A DNA stretch of 64,000 nt from Achromobacter pestifer (GCF_013267355.1 NZ_CP053985.1:1550001-1614000), one strand, 5' to 3'. Positions 18,374 through 27,982 are shown, counted from the first letter of the stretch. Numbers and translations: made by a program. The notes: generated by a model not told the origin, from the letters alone.

Positions 18374-19150
18374 TCAGCGTCCGCGGTATTGCGGCGCACG
18401 CTTCTCTTGAAAGGCTCGCCGGCCCTCGATGCGGTCTTCCGTGTCTCGAAGCAGACCGAAGGCGTAGCGTTCAAGTTCGAGCGCGCCTTCGAGCGGCATT
18501 TCCAGGCCTTCTCGTACCAAACGCTTGACCGCTCGAACAGCGAGCGGCGCGTTCGATGCGATGCGGCGCGCCATGGCCTGGGCCATGGGAAGAAGATCCT
18601 CGCGCGATGTGATGCGACTCACCAGCCCTATTCGTAGCGCTTCGTCGGCGTCGATCCGGTCACCCGTGAGCAGCAGGAGCATCGCGCTGGATAATCCTAT
18701 GGCCCGCGGCAGACGCTGCGTTCCACCGCCGCTGGGGATGCTGCCGATGCGGACCTCGGCCAATCCGAAGCTGGCGTCTCTTGAAGCGATGCGGATGTCG
18801 CAGGCGAGCGCGATCTCCAGCCCCCCGCCGATCGCATGACCATTGATGGCGCAGATGATCGGTTGAGCGATTTTCACGCTTCCCATGATGGAGTCGGATT
18901 GACTGCGACCGAAAGTGAGCTGGGCAAAGCTTTCCTTGGGCGGCATGGTCTTCTTGAGGTCGGAACCCGTACTGAAAGCCTGGTCACCCGCTCCGGTCAG
19001 GATCACCACGCGGATCGTGTCGTCACTGGAGATTCCTGCCAATGCCGAGCGGAGTTCTGCTCGCGTCTCCGGGTCAATGGCATTCATCGCCTCCGGGCGA
19101 TCCAGCGTGATGGTGGCCACGCCGTCGTCCACATGGATTCTTACGGTCAT
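18374..19150 (-). CDS. Enoyl-CoA hydratase/isomerase family protein
   Basis: A 258-residue crotonase-fold protein. It shows RPEAMNAI near residue 18, FSTGSDLKK, the oxyanion-hole segment INGHAIGGGLEIALACD, and AEVRIGSIPSGGGTQRL in the place of the catalytic-Glu loop; the first catalytic Glu position is not conserved as E-x2-G in the usual way, so exact chemistry is open. It is the third gene of an operon after two CoA-transferases (82 bases downstream), so it probably acts on the CoA thioester they make. Codon use has more A and T at third positions than neighbouring genes. The start is the first ATG of the fold. Confidence 0.85.
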   Translation of the reverse strand: MTVRIHVDDGVATITLDRPEAMNAIDPETRAELRSALAGISSDDTIRVVILTGAGDQAFSTGSDLKKTMPPKESFAQLTFGRSQSDSIMGSVKIAQPIICAINGHAIGGGLEIALACDIRIASRDASFGLAEVRIGSIPSGGGTQRLPRAIGLSSAMLLLLTGDRIDADEALRIGLVSRITSREDLLPMAQAMARRIASNAPLAVRAVKRLVREGLEMPLEGALELERYAFGLLRDTEDRIEGRRAFQEKRAPQYRGR

Positions 19151-19233
19151 GATGTTTCCCCTGTTTCTGCACTAGACGGCAAACGCTCTTGCAATGGCGT
19201 TCGCGGCGAAGGCTGGAGGTTTCTGTGTCACGG

Positions 19234-20469
19234 TCATCGAAGCGCGCCGATTCCGCGCAAGTCCGCAATCCTTGCGTCGCTCAGTTTGAGACGTTCTTTC
19301 AAGATCTCATCAGTGTGCTGTCCTAGCAACGGCGCTGGAAACCTCGCATCACCAGGAGTCCGAGAGAGCTTCATGGGTGGCGCGCTGTAGACCGACACGC
19401 CCATCTCGGGATGATCCAGCCAGCGCCAATGGTCTCGATGCGCCAGTTGTGGGTCATGGCGAAGAACGTCCGCCGCGTCTTGCACCAGTCCGGCTGGAAC
19501 CCCGAGAGTCTGCGCTCGCTCCATCAAGGCTTGAGCGGGCTCGTCTCGTGTCACGCAAGCGATGTCGTGATCCAGCCGCGTGCGATTGCGTAGGCGCAGG
19601 GCGGGAGTCCCGTACTCGGAATCGCGAAGAACGGCCGGATTGCCCAGCGCAGCCTGCAATCCATACCATTGATGATCTGTCTTGGCGGACAAGGCGATCC
19701 AGCGGTCTTGTCCTGCGCACGGATAGACGCCATGCGGAGAAAAAGGTTCGTGCACATTGCCCCGCGCCGCCCCGATCCGGCCATTGGCGGTGTAGTCGCA
19801 AACCGCAAGACCCAGTAATGCGATCATGGGTTCAATCTGCGCCAGGTCGATGTATTGTCCCTTTCCCGTACGTCGACGATGGCGCAATGCCGATAGAACG
19901 GCGATGGCGGCATGCGTCGGGTTGGGAATATGGTCGGGAAAATTGGTCCCGGTTCCCGCAGGGGGACGGCCAGGCAGGCCGCACAAGTGCTGCAGACCGG
20001 TCAAGGCGCCCATGGTCAATCCATAACCCAGATAGTTCGCGTGCGGCCCTTCATCCCCTTGCATGGACATTGCCAGGTAGACAATGGACGGATTGCAGTC
20101 CCTCACGGCAGGATATCCAAGACCCAAACGGTCCATGGCGCCAGGGGTGAAGTTGTTGGCGACGACATCGGCGCCCTTGATCAGATCCAGGGCCAACGAC
20201 AACGCCTCTGGAGACTTGAGGTTCAGGGTAATACTACGTTTGCTGGAGTTTCGGTCGGCGAAGTAGCCGCTGCGATTCACACCCGGACGGCCGTCCTTGA
20301 AGGGCCTGGCTTCCCGCAGCGAGTCCAGGCGATCGGCGCTCTCGATCTTGATGACATCGGCGCCGAAATCCGCAAACAGCTTGGTGGTGAAGGATCCGGC
20401 GCCAATCCACGTGAAATCGATGATGGTGATGCCGCTCAGCGGCCCTGCGGATTCGCGTTTGGTCGTCAT
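19234..20469 (-). CDS. CaiB/BaiF family III CoA-transferase subunit lacking the catalytic Asp
   Basis: A 411-residue family III CoA-transferase: GITIIDFTWIGAGSFTTKLFADFGADVIKIE at the N terminus, VVANNFTPGAMDRLGLGY, and LLGQHTDEIL near the end. At the position of the catalytic Asp, which normally reads GYD, it has GYG (Gly150). It overlaps the preceding CoA-transferase by four bases (ATGA), so the two are probably made in equal amounts and form a heteromer, as in two-subunit enzymes such as benzylsuccinate CoA-transferase. Start at 20469 is set by the overlap; the frame stays open upstream. Substrate unknown. Confidence 0.85.
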   Translation of the reverse strand: MTTKRESAGPLSGITIIDFTWIGAGSFTTKLFADFGADVIKIESADRLDSLREARPFKDGRPGVNRSGYFADRNSSKRSITLNLKSPEALSLALDLIKGADVVANNFTPGAMDRLGLGYPAVRDCNPSIVYLAMSMQGDEGPHANYLGYGLTMGALTGLQHLCGLPGRPPAGTGTNFPDHIPNPTHAAIAVLSALRHRRRTGKGQYIDLAQIEPMIALLGLAVCDYTANGRIGAARGNVHEPFSPHGVYPCAGQDRWIALSAKTDHQWYGLQAALGNPAVLRDSEYGTPALRLRNRTRLDHDIACVTRDEPAQALMERAQTLGVPAGLVQDAADVLRHDPQLAHRDHWRWLDHPEMGVSVYSAPPMKLSRTPGDARFPAPLLGQHTDEILKERLKLSDARIADLRGIGALR

Positions 20470-21725
20470 GCCGTACCCCCCGAAAGCAGCAGCAATTCCT
20501 GGTCCATGAAGCCTATGCCGAGTTCGCTCAGAATCGATGCCGTGTGCTCTCCGAGCCGGGGGGCCGGAGCGCCCAAGCGCCATGGCGTTTCAGTCAGGCG
20601 GTAGGGAGCCCCCGGTACCGCGAAGGACATGCCGGTGTACGGGTGATCGGTCTCCTGGAAGAACTGTCGATGCCGCAGCTGCGGGTTGACCAATAGGTCT
20701 GCGCTGGTACTGACGGGGCAAATAGGAATACGCCTGCGCTGTCCCTCGGCATAAAGCTGCGCCTTTGTTCTGGTCGAGGCGTATGGCAGGAAAACGCCTT
20801 CGAATTGTGCTTTGGCGTCATCGCTCGCGAGGAACTCAGGATCTTGCCACTGGGGCTCCAGGAGCGAGGCGGCGCCGGGAGCGCCGACATCCTGGAGCCA
20901 GCTTGCCGTGGCATTCCAAAAGCGATTGCCGGCGATCCCGCCTGCCATCAGGTAGACCATGCCGTCGCCGCACGAAAATACGCCGGTACCCGCCTGGCGC
21001 TGTTGACCGCCATTGCGGCGCCGCACCGTAGCCTCGAGATCCACGAACTGCGCCGCATTCTCCAGGGCCATCGACACGCACTCTTGTATCGACACGTCGA
21101 CCAATTGCCCGCTTCCGCTAGCGGTTTCGCATTCCCATAGCGCGATCAAGGAACCCACCGCGGCGAACTGCGCCGCCGCCAGGTAGGCTTGTTGCCCGTA
21201 TGCCGCCAACGGCGCGGTATCAGGATAGCCGCCCAGGTACAGCAATCCTCCCATGGCCAAGGTGGTGAGGTCGTCCGCCACGTACGTGGAATAGGGTCCC
21301 GTCTGGCCGTAAGGACTGATGCGAGTCAGAACCACGCTGGAGCGCGCCGCGCATAGATCCGCATAGCCCAGACCGAAACGTTCCAATACGCCTACGCCCC
21401 AATCCTCGATCACGATGTCGGCTGTCCGAGCCAATTTCAGCACGAGATCGCGACCTTCCGGCGTGGAGGCATCAAGGCAAGCGCCTTTCTTGCCTTGGTT
21501 GAGATAGGCGTATGACAGGCTCCGTTCCATGTGAGGCTGGTCGCCGACGAACGGCCCGGTTCGCCGGGTCGCGGATCCGGCCGGAGGTTCCACGAGTATG
21601 ACTTCCGCCCCGAGTTGCGCCAACAGCTTGCCGCAGTACTGCGTGGCATGCGTGCACAAGTCCAGGACACGCAATCCCTGCAAGGCAGTTCGCCTGGCAA
21701 TCTCATGTTCCATATAGTGAACCAT
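20466..21725 (-). CDS. CaiB/BaiF family III CoA-transferase subunit with catalytic Asp
   Basis: A 419-residue family III CoA-transferase, first gene of the three-gene minus-strand operon. It has LRVLDLCTHATQYCGKLLAQLGAEVILVEPP, DIVIEDWGVGVLERFGLGY, and SPYGQTGPY followed by ADDL, where Asp152 aligns with the catalytic residue. A close C-terminal LGEHTASIL is typical. Two starts are possible, 21725 and 21713. With the next gene it should swap CoA from a donor such as succinyl-CoA onto an organic acid, which the crotonase then processes. A divergent IclR gene starts about 85 bases away and is the likely regulator. Confidence 0.85.
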   Translation of the reverse strand: MVHYMEHEIARRTALQGLRVLDLCTHATQYCGKLLAQLGAEVILVEPPAGSATRRTGPFVGDQPHMERSLSYAYLNQGKKGACLDASTPEGRDLVLKLARTADIVIEDWGVGVLERFGLGYADLCAARSSVVLTRISPYGQTGPYSTYVADDLTTLAMGGLLYLGGYPDTAPLAAYGQQAYLAAAQFAAVGSLIALWECETASGSGQLVDVSIQECVSMALENAAQFVDLEATVRRRNGGQQRQAGTGVFSCGDGMVYLMAGGIAGNRFWNATASWLQDVGAPGAASLLEPQWQDPEFLASDDAKAQFEGVFLPYASTRTKAQLYAEGQRRRIPICPVSTSADLLVNPQLRHRQFFQETDHPYTGMSFAVPGAPYRLTETPWRLGAPAPRLGEHTASILSELGIGFMDQELLLLSGGTA

Positions 21726-21734
21726 CAGTATGAA
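21711..21734. promoter_or_regulatory. Candidate IclR operator in the CoA-transferase/IclR divergent region
   Basis: An imperfect palindrome with core ATAGTG-N6-CAGTAT spans the start codons of the first CoA-transferase gene. A further half-site, CATATACTG, occurs at 21800-21808 near the iclR-like start. IclR proteins often bind such sites in divergent promoters and act as repressors. This is pattern-based only. Confidence 0.35.
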
Positions 21735-21810
21735 TTGAATGACTGAACTCTAAATAAACTCGCTTTAAATGGGTATGCTTGGGTTTTGGAATTTGGTCCA
21801 TATACTGAAA

Positions 21811-22617
21811 ATGCCAAAACCAGCCGCTACTGATCGCGAGTCGAATTCAGGCACCCAAGCCCTGCGACGAGCCATGGCGCTGCTGCGCCTGATTACGACG
21901 CATAACCGAACAGGCCTGCGATTGACCGATCTGCACAGGATGAGTGAGATCGAGAAGCCCACTGTCCACCGCATCTTGCAAGGCTTGTTGGGTGAGGGAA
22001 TGCTGCGGCAGGATGTGAATAGCAAACGCTATTTTTTGGGCGCGGCCATGTACGAGATGGGGCTGGCCGCAGCGCCGCGATTGGCCGTTCGGGATGTGTG
22101 CCATCCGTACTTGAGAATACTGGCGGAGCAGACCGGCGATACGGTCTTTCTCATCGAACGCTCCAAGTTTGACGGCGTCTGCATGGACCGGGCGGAAGGA
22201 AGCTTCCCGATCAAGGCCCTGGTCCTGGATGTCGGTCGCCGCAGGCCGCTTACTGTCGGCGGCGGCAGCTTGGCGATCCTGTCGGCGTTATCCGAGCCGG
22301 AAGTGCAAAGGATCTGCGCCATCAACGACGCTCGCAGCAAAGAGCGATTTCCCCGATACAGCGCCGAAGAGCTGCAGCAGGATCTCATCGATGCGCGTAC
22401 GCGAGGCTACGTCATCAAGGATGCGCTTGAGATTCCGGGCGTCAGAACCGTTGCCGTCCCCATTCGCCAAACGGATGGGACGCCAGCCGGAGCAATCAGC
22501 GTCACCGCGATCGCAGCCCGTTTGGACCACAACCGCAGCGCGTTGATCGCCGGCTACATCAGCGACGCGGTCGCGCAGATAGAGGCAGAACTGAGCGGCC
22601 GAGGCACCCCCGCCTGA
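21811..22617 (+). CDS. IclR family transcriptional regulator of the CoA-transferase operon
   Basis: A 268-residue IclR protein. The winged helix spans about residues 16-65 (QALRRAMALLRLI, GLRLTDLHRMSEIEKPTVHRILQGLL), followed by an effector domain with DTVFLIERSKFDGVCMDR and AGAISVTAIAARL. It is divergent from the two CoA-transferases and hydratase, so it is the probable local regulator. The start at 21811 gives a normal IclR N terminus; an in-frame ATG at 21769 would add 14 residues. Neither has a clear ribosome binding site. Codon use is less GC-rich than the genome around it, like its divergent neighbours. The inducer is unknown. Confidence 0.83.
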   Translation: MPKPAATDRESNSGTQALRRAMALLRLITTHNRTGLRLTDLHRMSEIEKPTVHRILQGLLGEGMLRQDVNSKRYFLGAAMYEMGLAAAPRLAVRDVCHPYLRILAEQTGDTVFLIERSKFDGVCMDRAEGSFPIKALVLDVGRRRPLTVGGGSLAILSALSEPEVQRICAINDARSKERFPRYSAEELQQDLIDARTRGYVIKDALEIPGVRTVAVPIRQTDGTPAGAISVTAIAARLDHNRSALIAGYISDAVAQIEAELSGRGTPA

Positions 22618-22683
22618 CAGCCAAACGAACACCGCCTCCCCTAAGCGCGCAGCGCCACCACCACCCGCAAGACACCGCGTAAG

Positions 22684-22989
22684 CCCCAACAGGCCGCCCG
22701 GGCGGCCTGTTGGGGCGGGCACCGCAAGATCTTCGCCCACCACCACAGTCGGCAAGAACCCTACGAAGATCAGCCCTACCCAGCTAACGCCAAGTTTCGA
22801 AAGCGGAGTCTGGCGCGTCGGTGCGCTGGGGCGCGCGGGGCGTCGATAAGCCCGAGGGAATCCGAAGGGAGCCGAAGGGAGCCGAAGGCGTACGAGGATG
22901 ACGACGGGGAAGTCCGGAGCGTAGGCTCCGGACCGCAATCGTTGCCCCGCGCGCCCCAGCGCACCGACGCGCCAGACGTCTTAAGAACC
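22684..22989 (-). repeat. Structured dispersed repeat, copy 2 (inverted)
   Basis: This is the mirror copy of 18010-18310. Read on the minus strand: a 13-base lead that includes the efflux gene stop codon, a left arm (22944-22977), a 102-base core with the 9-bp stem GTCCGGAGC and loop CTAC (22912-22933), a right arm (22808-22841) complementary to the left at all 34 positions, a 90-base linker with CTTGGCGTT and AGATCTTGC, and a perfect 34-base palindromic hairpin (22684-22717). The core is near-identical to copy 1, but the arms differ at nine positions, eight compensated on the partner strand. Two tandem CGAAGGGAGC units lie in the core. No gene lies in 22618-22980. Confidence 0.85.
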
Positions 22990-24432
22990 CACCGCCGCGC
23001 CAGCAGCAGACTCAGCAGCAGCAGCCCCGCCACCCACATCATCCCCACCGAGCGCCTGATAAACCGTCACCTGATTCACCAACCGATTCAACATATTCTC
23101 ATCCCGGGAAACCTCAGCCACCCGCCGCTTCTCCTGCGCGTCCAGCCAGTCCTTCAACGGCACCGCCCCCGCCCGATAGCGCACTTCGTACAGCCGCTCG
23201 GCCTCGCGCGCCGCGCGCAGAGACGCATCCAGCTGCGCCGCCTGCAAGCGCAGTTGCGTGCGCTTGGACAGCGCGTTCTCCACGTCCGCCATCGCCTGGT
23301 ACAACGCCTGCCGGAAGTTCACCACGCGCTCTTCGTAGTCAGCCTTGGAGATCTTGATGTTGAGCTGCATCTGGTTCCATTGCAGGAACGGCAGCGTCAG
23401 CGCCGCGCCCAGGGAACCGACCGGGTTCTGCAGGACATCGGACAGCGTGGGGCTCGAGCTTCCCAAAGCGCCAGTCAGGGTCACCGGCGGATAGAAGCTG
23501 GCGCGGGTTGCGTCGACGGTGGACAGGGACTGGCGCAGGCGCAGCTCGGCGGCGCGCAGGTCCGGGCGGCGGCCCAACAGTTCGGCGGGCACGCCGGCGC
23601 GGGCTTGCGGCAGCGGATAGCCCGGCAGCCGCGCGGGGTCGGCCATCATGCGGTCCGGCGGGCCATCGAACAGAATGGTCAGCGCGTTGGCGTATTCCAC
23701 GCGCTGCTGCACCAGCAGCGTGTAAGCGGCTTCCTGGCTGGCCACGGTCTGTTCGGCCTCGGCCATTTCCAGCGCCGACGCGCCGCCCGCCGCGTACTGC
23801 GCCCGCACCAGGTCCTGCGTCTTGCGCGCGTAGGCGATGCTCTCGGCGCTGCTGGCGAGGCGCTGGTTGATGAAGGCGGTCTGCCAGTACAGCGTGGCGG
23901 TGGTGCCCACCAGGGACAGCGCGGCACTCTGGCGGTCCTGCTCGGTCGCCAGCGCATCCCATTGCGCCGCGTCGCGCTGGCTGGAAAGTTTGCCCCACAG
24001 GTCTACTTCGTAGCTGACGGTCAGCTGCGCCGCATTGGTCCGGGAGATGGCGCGATCGCCGTACAGATTGCGGTTGCGCGTCACATTGGCGTTGCCGCCC
24101 AGTTGCGGCAGCAGCTTGTCCTCGGTGATGCCAGCCTGGTACTGCGCCCGGCGCACGCGGATCGCGGCCGCGGCCAGGTTGTTGTTGCGCGCCAGCGCGG
24201 CGTCGACCAGGCCGTTGAGCGTCGGGTCGTTGAAGTTTTGCCACCACTCGCCGCCGTCGGCCAGCGGCCCGGCCTGGAAGTCGCCGGCGGGCGCATGGGT
24301 CCAGGCCGCGGGGATGGACGTCAGCGGCCGCTCGTAGTCGGTATGCAGCAGGCTGCCGCAGCCGGCCAGGGCCAGCAGCAGCGCCAGGACGCCGGGTTTG
24401 CAGATCAGGGAAACCACTTTCATCTTCCTCAT
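22981..24432 (-). CDS. NodT-family outer membrane efflux lipoprotein
   Basis: A 483-residue RND/ABC efflux outer membrane channel of the TolC/NodT family. The N terminus is a lipoprotein signal with lipobox LAGC near residues 22-25, then two repeated outer-membrane-efflux domains; [15 protein letters not shown] and the [16 protein letters not shown] segments are typical. It should carry substrate from MacAB across the outer membrane. The start at 24432 overlaps the macB stop as ATGA, so it is the third gene of the macA-macB-nodT operon. The C terminus is Gly/Ala-rich, and its stop codon falls inside repeat copy 2, which may have supplied it. Confidence 0.9.
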   Translation of the reverse strand: MRKMKVVSLICKPGVLALLLALAGCGSLLHTDYERPLTSIPAAWTHAPAGDFQAGPLADGGEWWQNFNDPTLNGLVDAALARNNNLAAAAIRVRRAQYQAGITEDKLLPQLGGNANVTRNRNLYGDRAISRTNAAQLTVSYEVDLWGKLSSQRDAAQWDALATEQDRQSAALSLVGTTATLYWQTAFINQRLASSAESIAYARKTQDLVRAQYAAGGASALEMAEAEQTVASQEAAYTLLVQQRVEYANALTILFDGPPDRMMADPARLPGYPLPQARAGVPAELLGRRPDLRAAELRLRQSLSTVDATRASFYPPVTLTGALGSSSPTLSDVLQNPVGSLGAALTLPFLQWNQMQLNIKISKADYEERVVNFRQALYQAMADVENALSKRTQLRLQAAQLDASLRAAREAERLYEVRYRAGAVPLKDWLDAQEKRRVAEVSRDENMLNRLVNQVTVYQALGGDDVGGGAAAAESAAGAAVGS

Positions 24433-26387
24433 TCCCGGGCCAGCGCCTCGACGGGATCCAGGCGTGCAGCATTGCGCGCCGGCAAATAACCAAACAGCAC
24501 ACCGATCAAGGTCGAGCAGCTGAACGCCGCCACCATCGATGCCGTGGAGTAGATCATCTGGAACGAACCGCGCGTGGCCTTGGACACCAGCACGCCCAGC
24601 CCCAGGGACAGGACGATGCCGATCGCGCCGCCTATCAGGCACACCAGCACCGCCTCGATCAGGAACTGCTGCATGATGTCGCTGCGCCGCGCCCCCACCG
24701 CCATGCGTACGCCGATCTCGCGGGTGCGCTCGGTCACCGACACCAGCATGATGTTCATGACGCCGATGCCGCCCACCATCAGCGAGATCAGCGCGATCAT
24801 GGACACCAGCAGCGTCATGGTGGCGGTGGTGCGTTCGATGGTCTTGCGGATTGCGTCCGTGTTGAACACGAAGAAATCCTTGGTCACGTGGCGCCGCGTC
24901 AGCACGCGCACGATGGCCTGCTCGGCCGCGGCGGGTGGCGTGGCGTCATTGACGCGCACCGTGATGCTCTTCAGATGCTGCTGCCCCAGCACGCGCGACA
25001 GCGCCGTGGTGTAGGGGACCCACACGTTCAGCGTGTCGTTGCTGCCGAAGACGGTATCCTTCTTCTGCGTCACCCCGATCACGCGCGCAGGCATGGATCC
25101 CAGGAACACCACCTGCCCAATGGGTTCGGTATGCAAGCCGAACAGCTTGCGCCGGGTGGCGTCGTCGATCACGACTTCCTGCGCGCGCCGCGTCACGCTG
25201 GTGTCGTCGAAGAACTTGCCCTGCGCCAGCTTGATGGCGCGCACGCGGAAATATTGCTCGCCCACGCCCTGGATCGTGCCGGTCACCGACACGTTGCGAA
25301 AGCGCAGCGTGTTGTTGGTGGAGACCTCTGGCGTGACGCTGTCCACGTAGGATTCGCGCGCCAGCGCGTCCGCGTCGGCCGGCACCAGGGTGCGGATATT
25401 GACGGCCTTCTCGTCGCCGAAGTCCTTGCCCGGGAAGATCTCCACCGTGTTGGTGCCGATTTCGCTGATGTCGTCCAGGATCTTGCGGCGCGAACCCTCG
25501 CCCAACGCCACCACCGACACCACGGCCGCGATGCCGATGATGATGCCCAGCATCGTCAGTGCGGTACGCAGCCGGTGCGCGTTCATGGCCAGCAGCGCCA
25601 TGCGCAAAGCCTCGCGGCACCGGTCCAGGTAAGCCTGCCAGACGGGCCGCGCGGCCAGCGCCGGCGCGTCTTCCTTGATGCGCTCGGTCCGCGGCGCATC
25701 GGGATTGCGCTTGTCGGCGACGATCTCGCCGTCGCTGATCTCGATGATGCGCTGGGCATGGCGGGCCACGTTCATATCGTGCGTGACGATGATGATGGTG
25801 TGGCCGGCCGCGTTAAGTTCTTCCAGGATGCGCAATACTTCCTGGCCAGTGTGCGTGTCCAGCGCACCGGTCGGCTCGTCGGCCAGGATGATGTCGCCGC
25901 CGTTCATCAATGCGCGCGCGATGCTGACACGCTGCTGTTGGCCGCCGGACAGCTGGCCGGGCCGGTGCCCGGTCCTGTCGCCCAGGCCCAGCCGCCGCAG
26001 CAATTCGTCGGCGCGCGCCAGGCGCGCCTCGCGCCGCTTGCCGGCATAGACGGCCGGCACCTCGACGTTGCCCTGTGCGGTCAGGTCGGACAGCAGGTGG
26101 TAGCGCTGGAAAATAAAGCCGAAGTGCTCGCGGCGCAGCTCGGCCAGTTCGTCCGGGTCCAGCTCCCCCGTGCTGCGCCCGTCGACCCGGTACTCGCCGC
26201 GGGTCGGACGGTCCAGGCAGCCCAAGATGTTCATGAGCGTGGACTTGCCCGACCCGGACGCGCCCACGATCGCCACCATCTCTCCGGCCTCGATGGTCAG
26301 GTCGATGTCCTTCAGGACCGCGATGGTCTGCTCGCCCGCGGGAAACTCGCGGCGCACGCCCGTAAGCGAGATCAGAGGCCCGCTCAT
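24429..26387 (-). CDS. macB: MacB-type macrolide/peptide export ATPase-permease
   Basis: The 652-residue product joins an N-terminal ABC ATPase (Walker A GASGSGKS near residue 43; [28 protein letters not shown]) to a four-helix membrane part with a large periplasmic domain. The first helix is near residue 285 ([21 protein letters not shown]) and three more lie at the C terminus ([21 protein letters not shown] onward). This is the MacB layout and length (E. coli 648). It drives efflux of macrolides, siderophores or lipopeptides with MacA and an outer membrane channel; both partners flank it in one operon, with a one-base gap from macA. Confidence 0.93.
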   Translation of the reverse strand: MSGPLISLTGVRREFPAGEQTIAVLKDIDLTIEAGEMVAIVGASGSGKSTLMNILGCLDRPTRGEYRVDGRSTGELDPDELAELRREHFGFIFQRYHLLSDLTAQGNVEVPAVYAGKRREARLARADELLRRLGLGDRTGHRPGQLSGGQQQRVSIARALMNGGDIILADEPTGALDTHTGQEVLRILEELNAAGHTIIIVTHDMNVARHAQRIIEISDGEIVADKRNPDAPRTERIKEDAPALAARPVWQAYLDRCREALRMALLAMNAHRLRTALTMLGIIIGIAAVVSVVALGEGSRRKILDDISEIGTNTVEIFPGKDFGDEKAVNIRTLVPADADALARESYVDSVTPEVSTNNTLRFRNVSVTGTIQGVGEQYFRVRAIKLAQGKFFDDTSVTRRAQEVVIDDATRRKLFGLHTEPIGQVVFLGSMPARVIGVTQKKDTVFGSNDTLNVWVPYTTALSRVLGQQHLKSITVRVNDATPPAAAEQAIVRVLTRRHVTKDFFVFNTDAIRKTIERTTATMTLLVSMIALISLMVGGIGVMNIMLVSVTERTREIGVRMAVGARRSDIMQQFLIEAVLVCLIGGAIGIVLSLGLGVLVSKATRGSFQMIYSTASMVAAFSCSTLIGVLFGYLPARNAARLDPVEALARE

Positions 26388-26388
26388 G

Positions 26389-27573
26389 TCAGGCTCCCGG
26401 CGCGGCGGCCGGCGCGGCATCCGCCGACACGACGCGCTCGCCCACCTCCAGCCCCTCCAGCACTTGCGCCTGGACGTTGTTGTTCATGCCTATCCTGACC
26501 TGGCGCGTTTCGGTCTTGTTGTCCTTCAGGACCACGCGCACGGCGTAGCGGCCGTCCTCGCCGCGCTTGCCGAGCGCCGAGGCCGGCACCACCACCGTGT
26601 CCTTGGCCTCGCCCAGCACGATGAAGACCTGGGCGGTCATGGAGATGCGCAGCTTCTCGTCCGGGTTGGGCACGTCGAACAGGCCGTTGTAGTAGACGGC
26701 GGCGGTGGTGGAGCTGCCGCTGGCCGATCCGGTCAGGGAAGACGTCGCGTCGTCCTTCTGCACGGAATCCGGCGCCGGTTCCACCGCGCGCAACTGGGCA
26801 CGGTAGCGCTCGTCGGGCTCGCCCAGGATGGTGAAGTACACCGGCAGGCCCGGCTTCACGCGGGTGACGTCGGCCTCCGAGATCTGCGCCTTGATGGTCA
26901 TGGTGTCGACCTGGGCCACCTTGATGATGGTGGGCGCGCTCTGGATCGCGTTGACGGTCTGGCCTTCCTTGGTGACCACCGCGACCACCATGCCGTCGAT
27001 GGGCGAGACGATACGGGTGTAGCCCAGGTTGACGCGGGCGGTGTCGACCTGGATCTCGGCCTGCGCGATCTGCGCGTCCAGCGAAGCGATCTCGGCGCGG
27101 GTCACGCCCAGCGTGGCCTCGGCGGTCTCATAAGCTTCGCGCGAGCTGGCGTCGGCCGCCAGCATCTGCCGCTGGCGGCGGAAGGCGAGTTCGGCCTGCT
27201 TCAGCGTGGCGACCTTGGCGGCCCGCTCAGCGCGGCGGGTCTGCAGGGCGGCTTCGGCGTTGCGCAGCTCGTTCTGCTGGGTCATGTCGTCGATCTCGGC
27301 CACCAGTTGGCCCTTCTTGACCCGATCGCCCAGCGCCACCTTCAGGGATTTCAGCTGGCCGGTGGCCTGGGCGCCCACGCTGACGCGCTCGATGGCGTCG
27401 ATGGTGCCGCTGGCCAGCACGCTGTCTTCAAGATTGGCGCGGGTGACCTCGGCCACCGCGAAAGTGAGCGGCGGCGGCGCGGAGAAGAACGCGGCGCGCA
27501 CGCCGAACACGGCTAACAGGAGCAAAACGGCGATCAGGGAGTAGCGCTTGAACTTGCTGCGGGACTTTTTCAT
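26389..27573 (-). CDS. macA: MacA-type periplasmic adaptor (membrane fusion protein)
   Basis: The 394-residue product has an N-terminal membrane anchor ([15 protein letters not shown], residues 11-25), a lipoyl half-motif around [23 protein letters not shown], a long helical hairpin of about 95 residues rich in Ala, Glu and Gln, the second lipoyl half ([10 protein letters not shown]), and a beta-barrel domain. It links MacB to the outer membrane channel and stimulates its ATPase. It is the first gene of the operon. A GC-rich hairpin lies 17 bases before its ATG. An insert of Ser/Thr/Gly residues near 285-300 looks like a flexible loop. Confidence 0.92.
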   Translation of the reverse strand: MKKSRSKFKRYSLIAVLLLLAVFGVRAAFFSAPPPLTFAVAEVTRANLEDSVLASGTIDAIERVSVGAQATGQLKSLKVALGDRVKKGQLVAEIDDMTQQNELRNAEAALQTRRAERAAKVATLKQAELAFRRQRQMLAADASSREAYETAEATLGVTRAEIASLDAQIAQAEIQVDTARVNLGYTRIVSPIDGMVVAVVTKEGQTVNAIQSAPTIIKVAQVDTMTIKAQISEADVTRVKPGLPVYFTILGEPDERYRAQLRAVEPAPDSVQKDDATSSLTGSASGSSTTAAVYYNGLFDVPNPDEKLRISMTAQVFIVLGEAKDTVVVPASALGKRGEDGRYAVRVVLKDNKTETRQVRIGMNNNVQAQVLEGLEVGERVVSADAAPAAAPGA

Positions 27574-27590
27574 TGAACCTGCCGGATGTA

Positions 27591-27612
27591 GCGCCGGCTA
27601 TCGGGCCGGCGC
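27591..27612 (-). promoter_or_regulatory. Hairpin in the macA leader
   Basis: GCGCCGGC-TATCGG-GCCGGCGC forms a perfect 8-bp GC stem ending 17 bases upstream of the macA ATG. With no T tract it is not a terminator. It sits just before the weak ribosome binding site (GGCAGG) and could limit or set ribosome loading. Function is inference. Confidence 0.35.
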
Positions 27613-27762
27613 CGGTATTGCGAATTGCGGACCAGGCAAGCGACCTTGCCCACGATGCCTGCTCATCCTAAACGTGTCGTCCGCCGGAACCATCGACGAT
27701 CTGTGGCAAAACGGTGAAAAACAGTAAAGCGGGTCGGTACGTCAAGGTCCGCGTGATTGTTC

Positions 27763-27783
27763 CGTTGCATGAACGATACAACG
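27763..27783. promoter_or_regulatory. Inverted repeat, possible operator
   Basis: CGTTG-N11-CAACG is a 21-base palindrome about 190 bases upstream of macA and 200 upstream of the MFS gene. Spacing suits a dimeric repressor, but no regulator gene adjoins, and five-base arms are weak evidence. Confidence 0.25.
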
Positions 27784-27982
27784 CTTTGTCCCTCACTCAC
27801 GAAAGCCCTTGCCCGCAGATGCGGCGAACGTGCCGCCATCTTGCGCCATAAGCACGCGAGTTCGCCCTTAGATAGCCGCCATCATGCGATTGGCGCCAAT
27901 ATACGTTTGCGGCGCTGCAAAACAACCACGCCTCGACATAGGGCGACGATATGGCCAGAATGAACGCAGTTAAGCCGTATCC

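Larger units (their letters stand above)
27574..27982. other. 409-base intergenic region between macA and the MFS gene
   Basis: No credible gene is seen; the short open frames on both strands lack ribosome binding sites and family features. It must hold the divergent promoters of macA and the MFS transporter. Two structures stand out and are listed separately: a hairpin at 27591-27612 and an inverted repeat at 27763-27783. GC content looks lower than in the flanking genes, particularly at 27670-27960. Confidence 0.7.
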
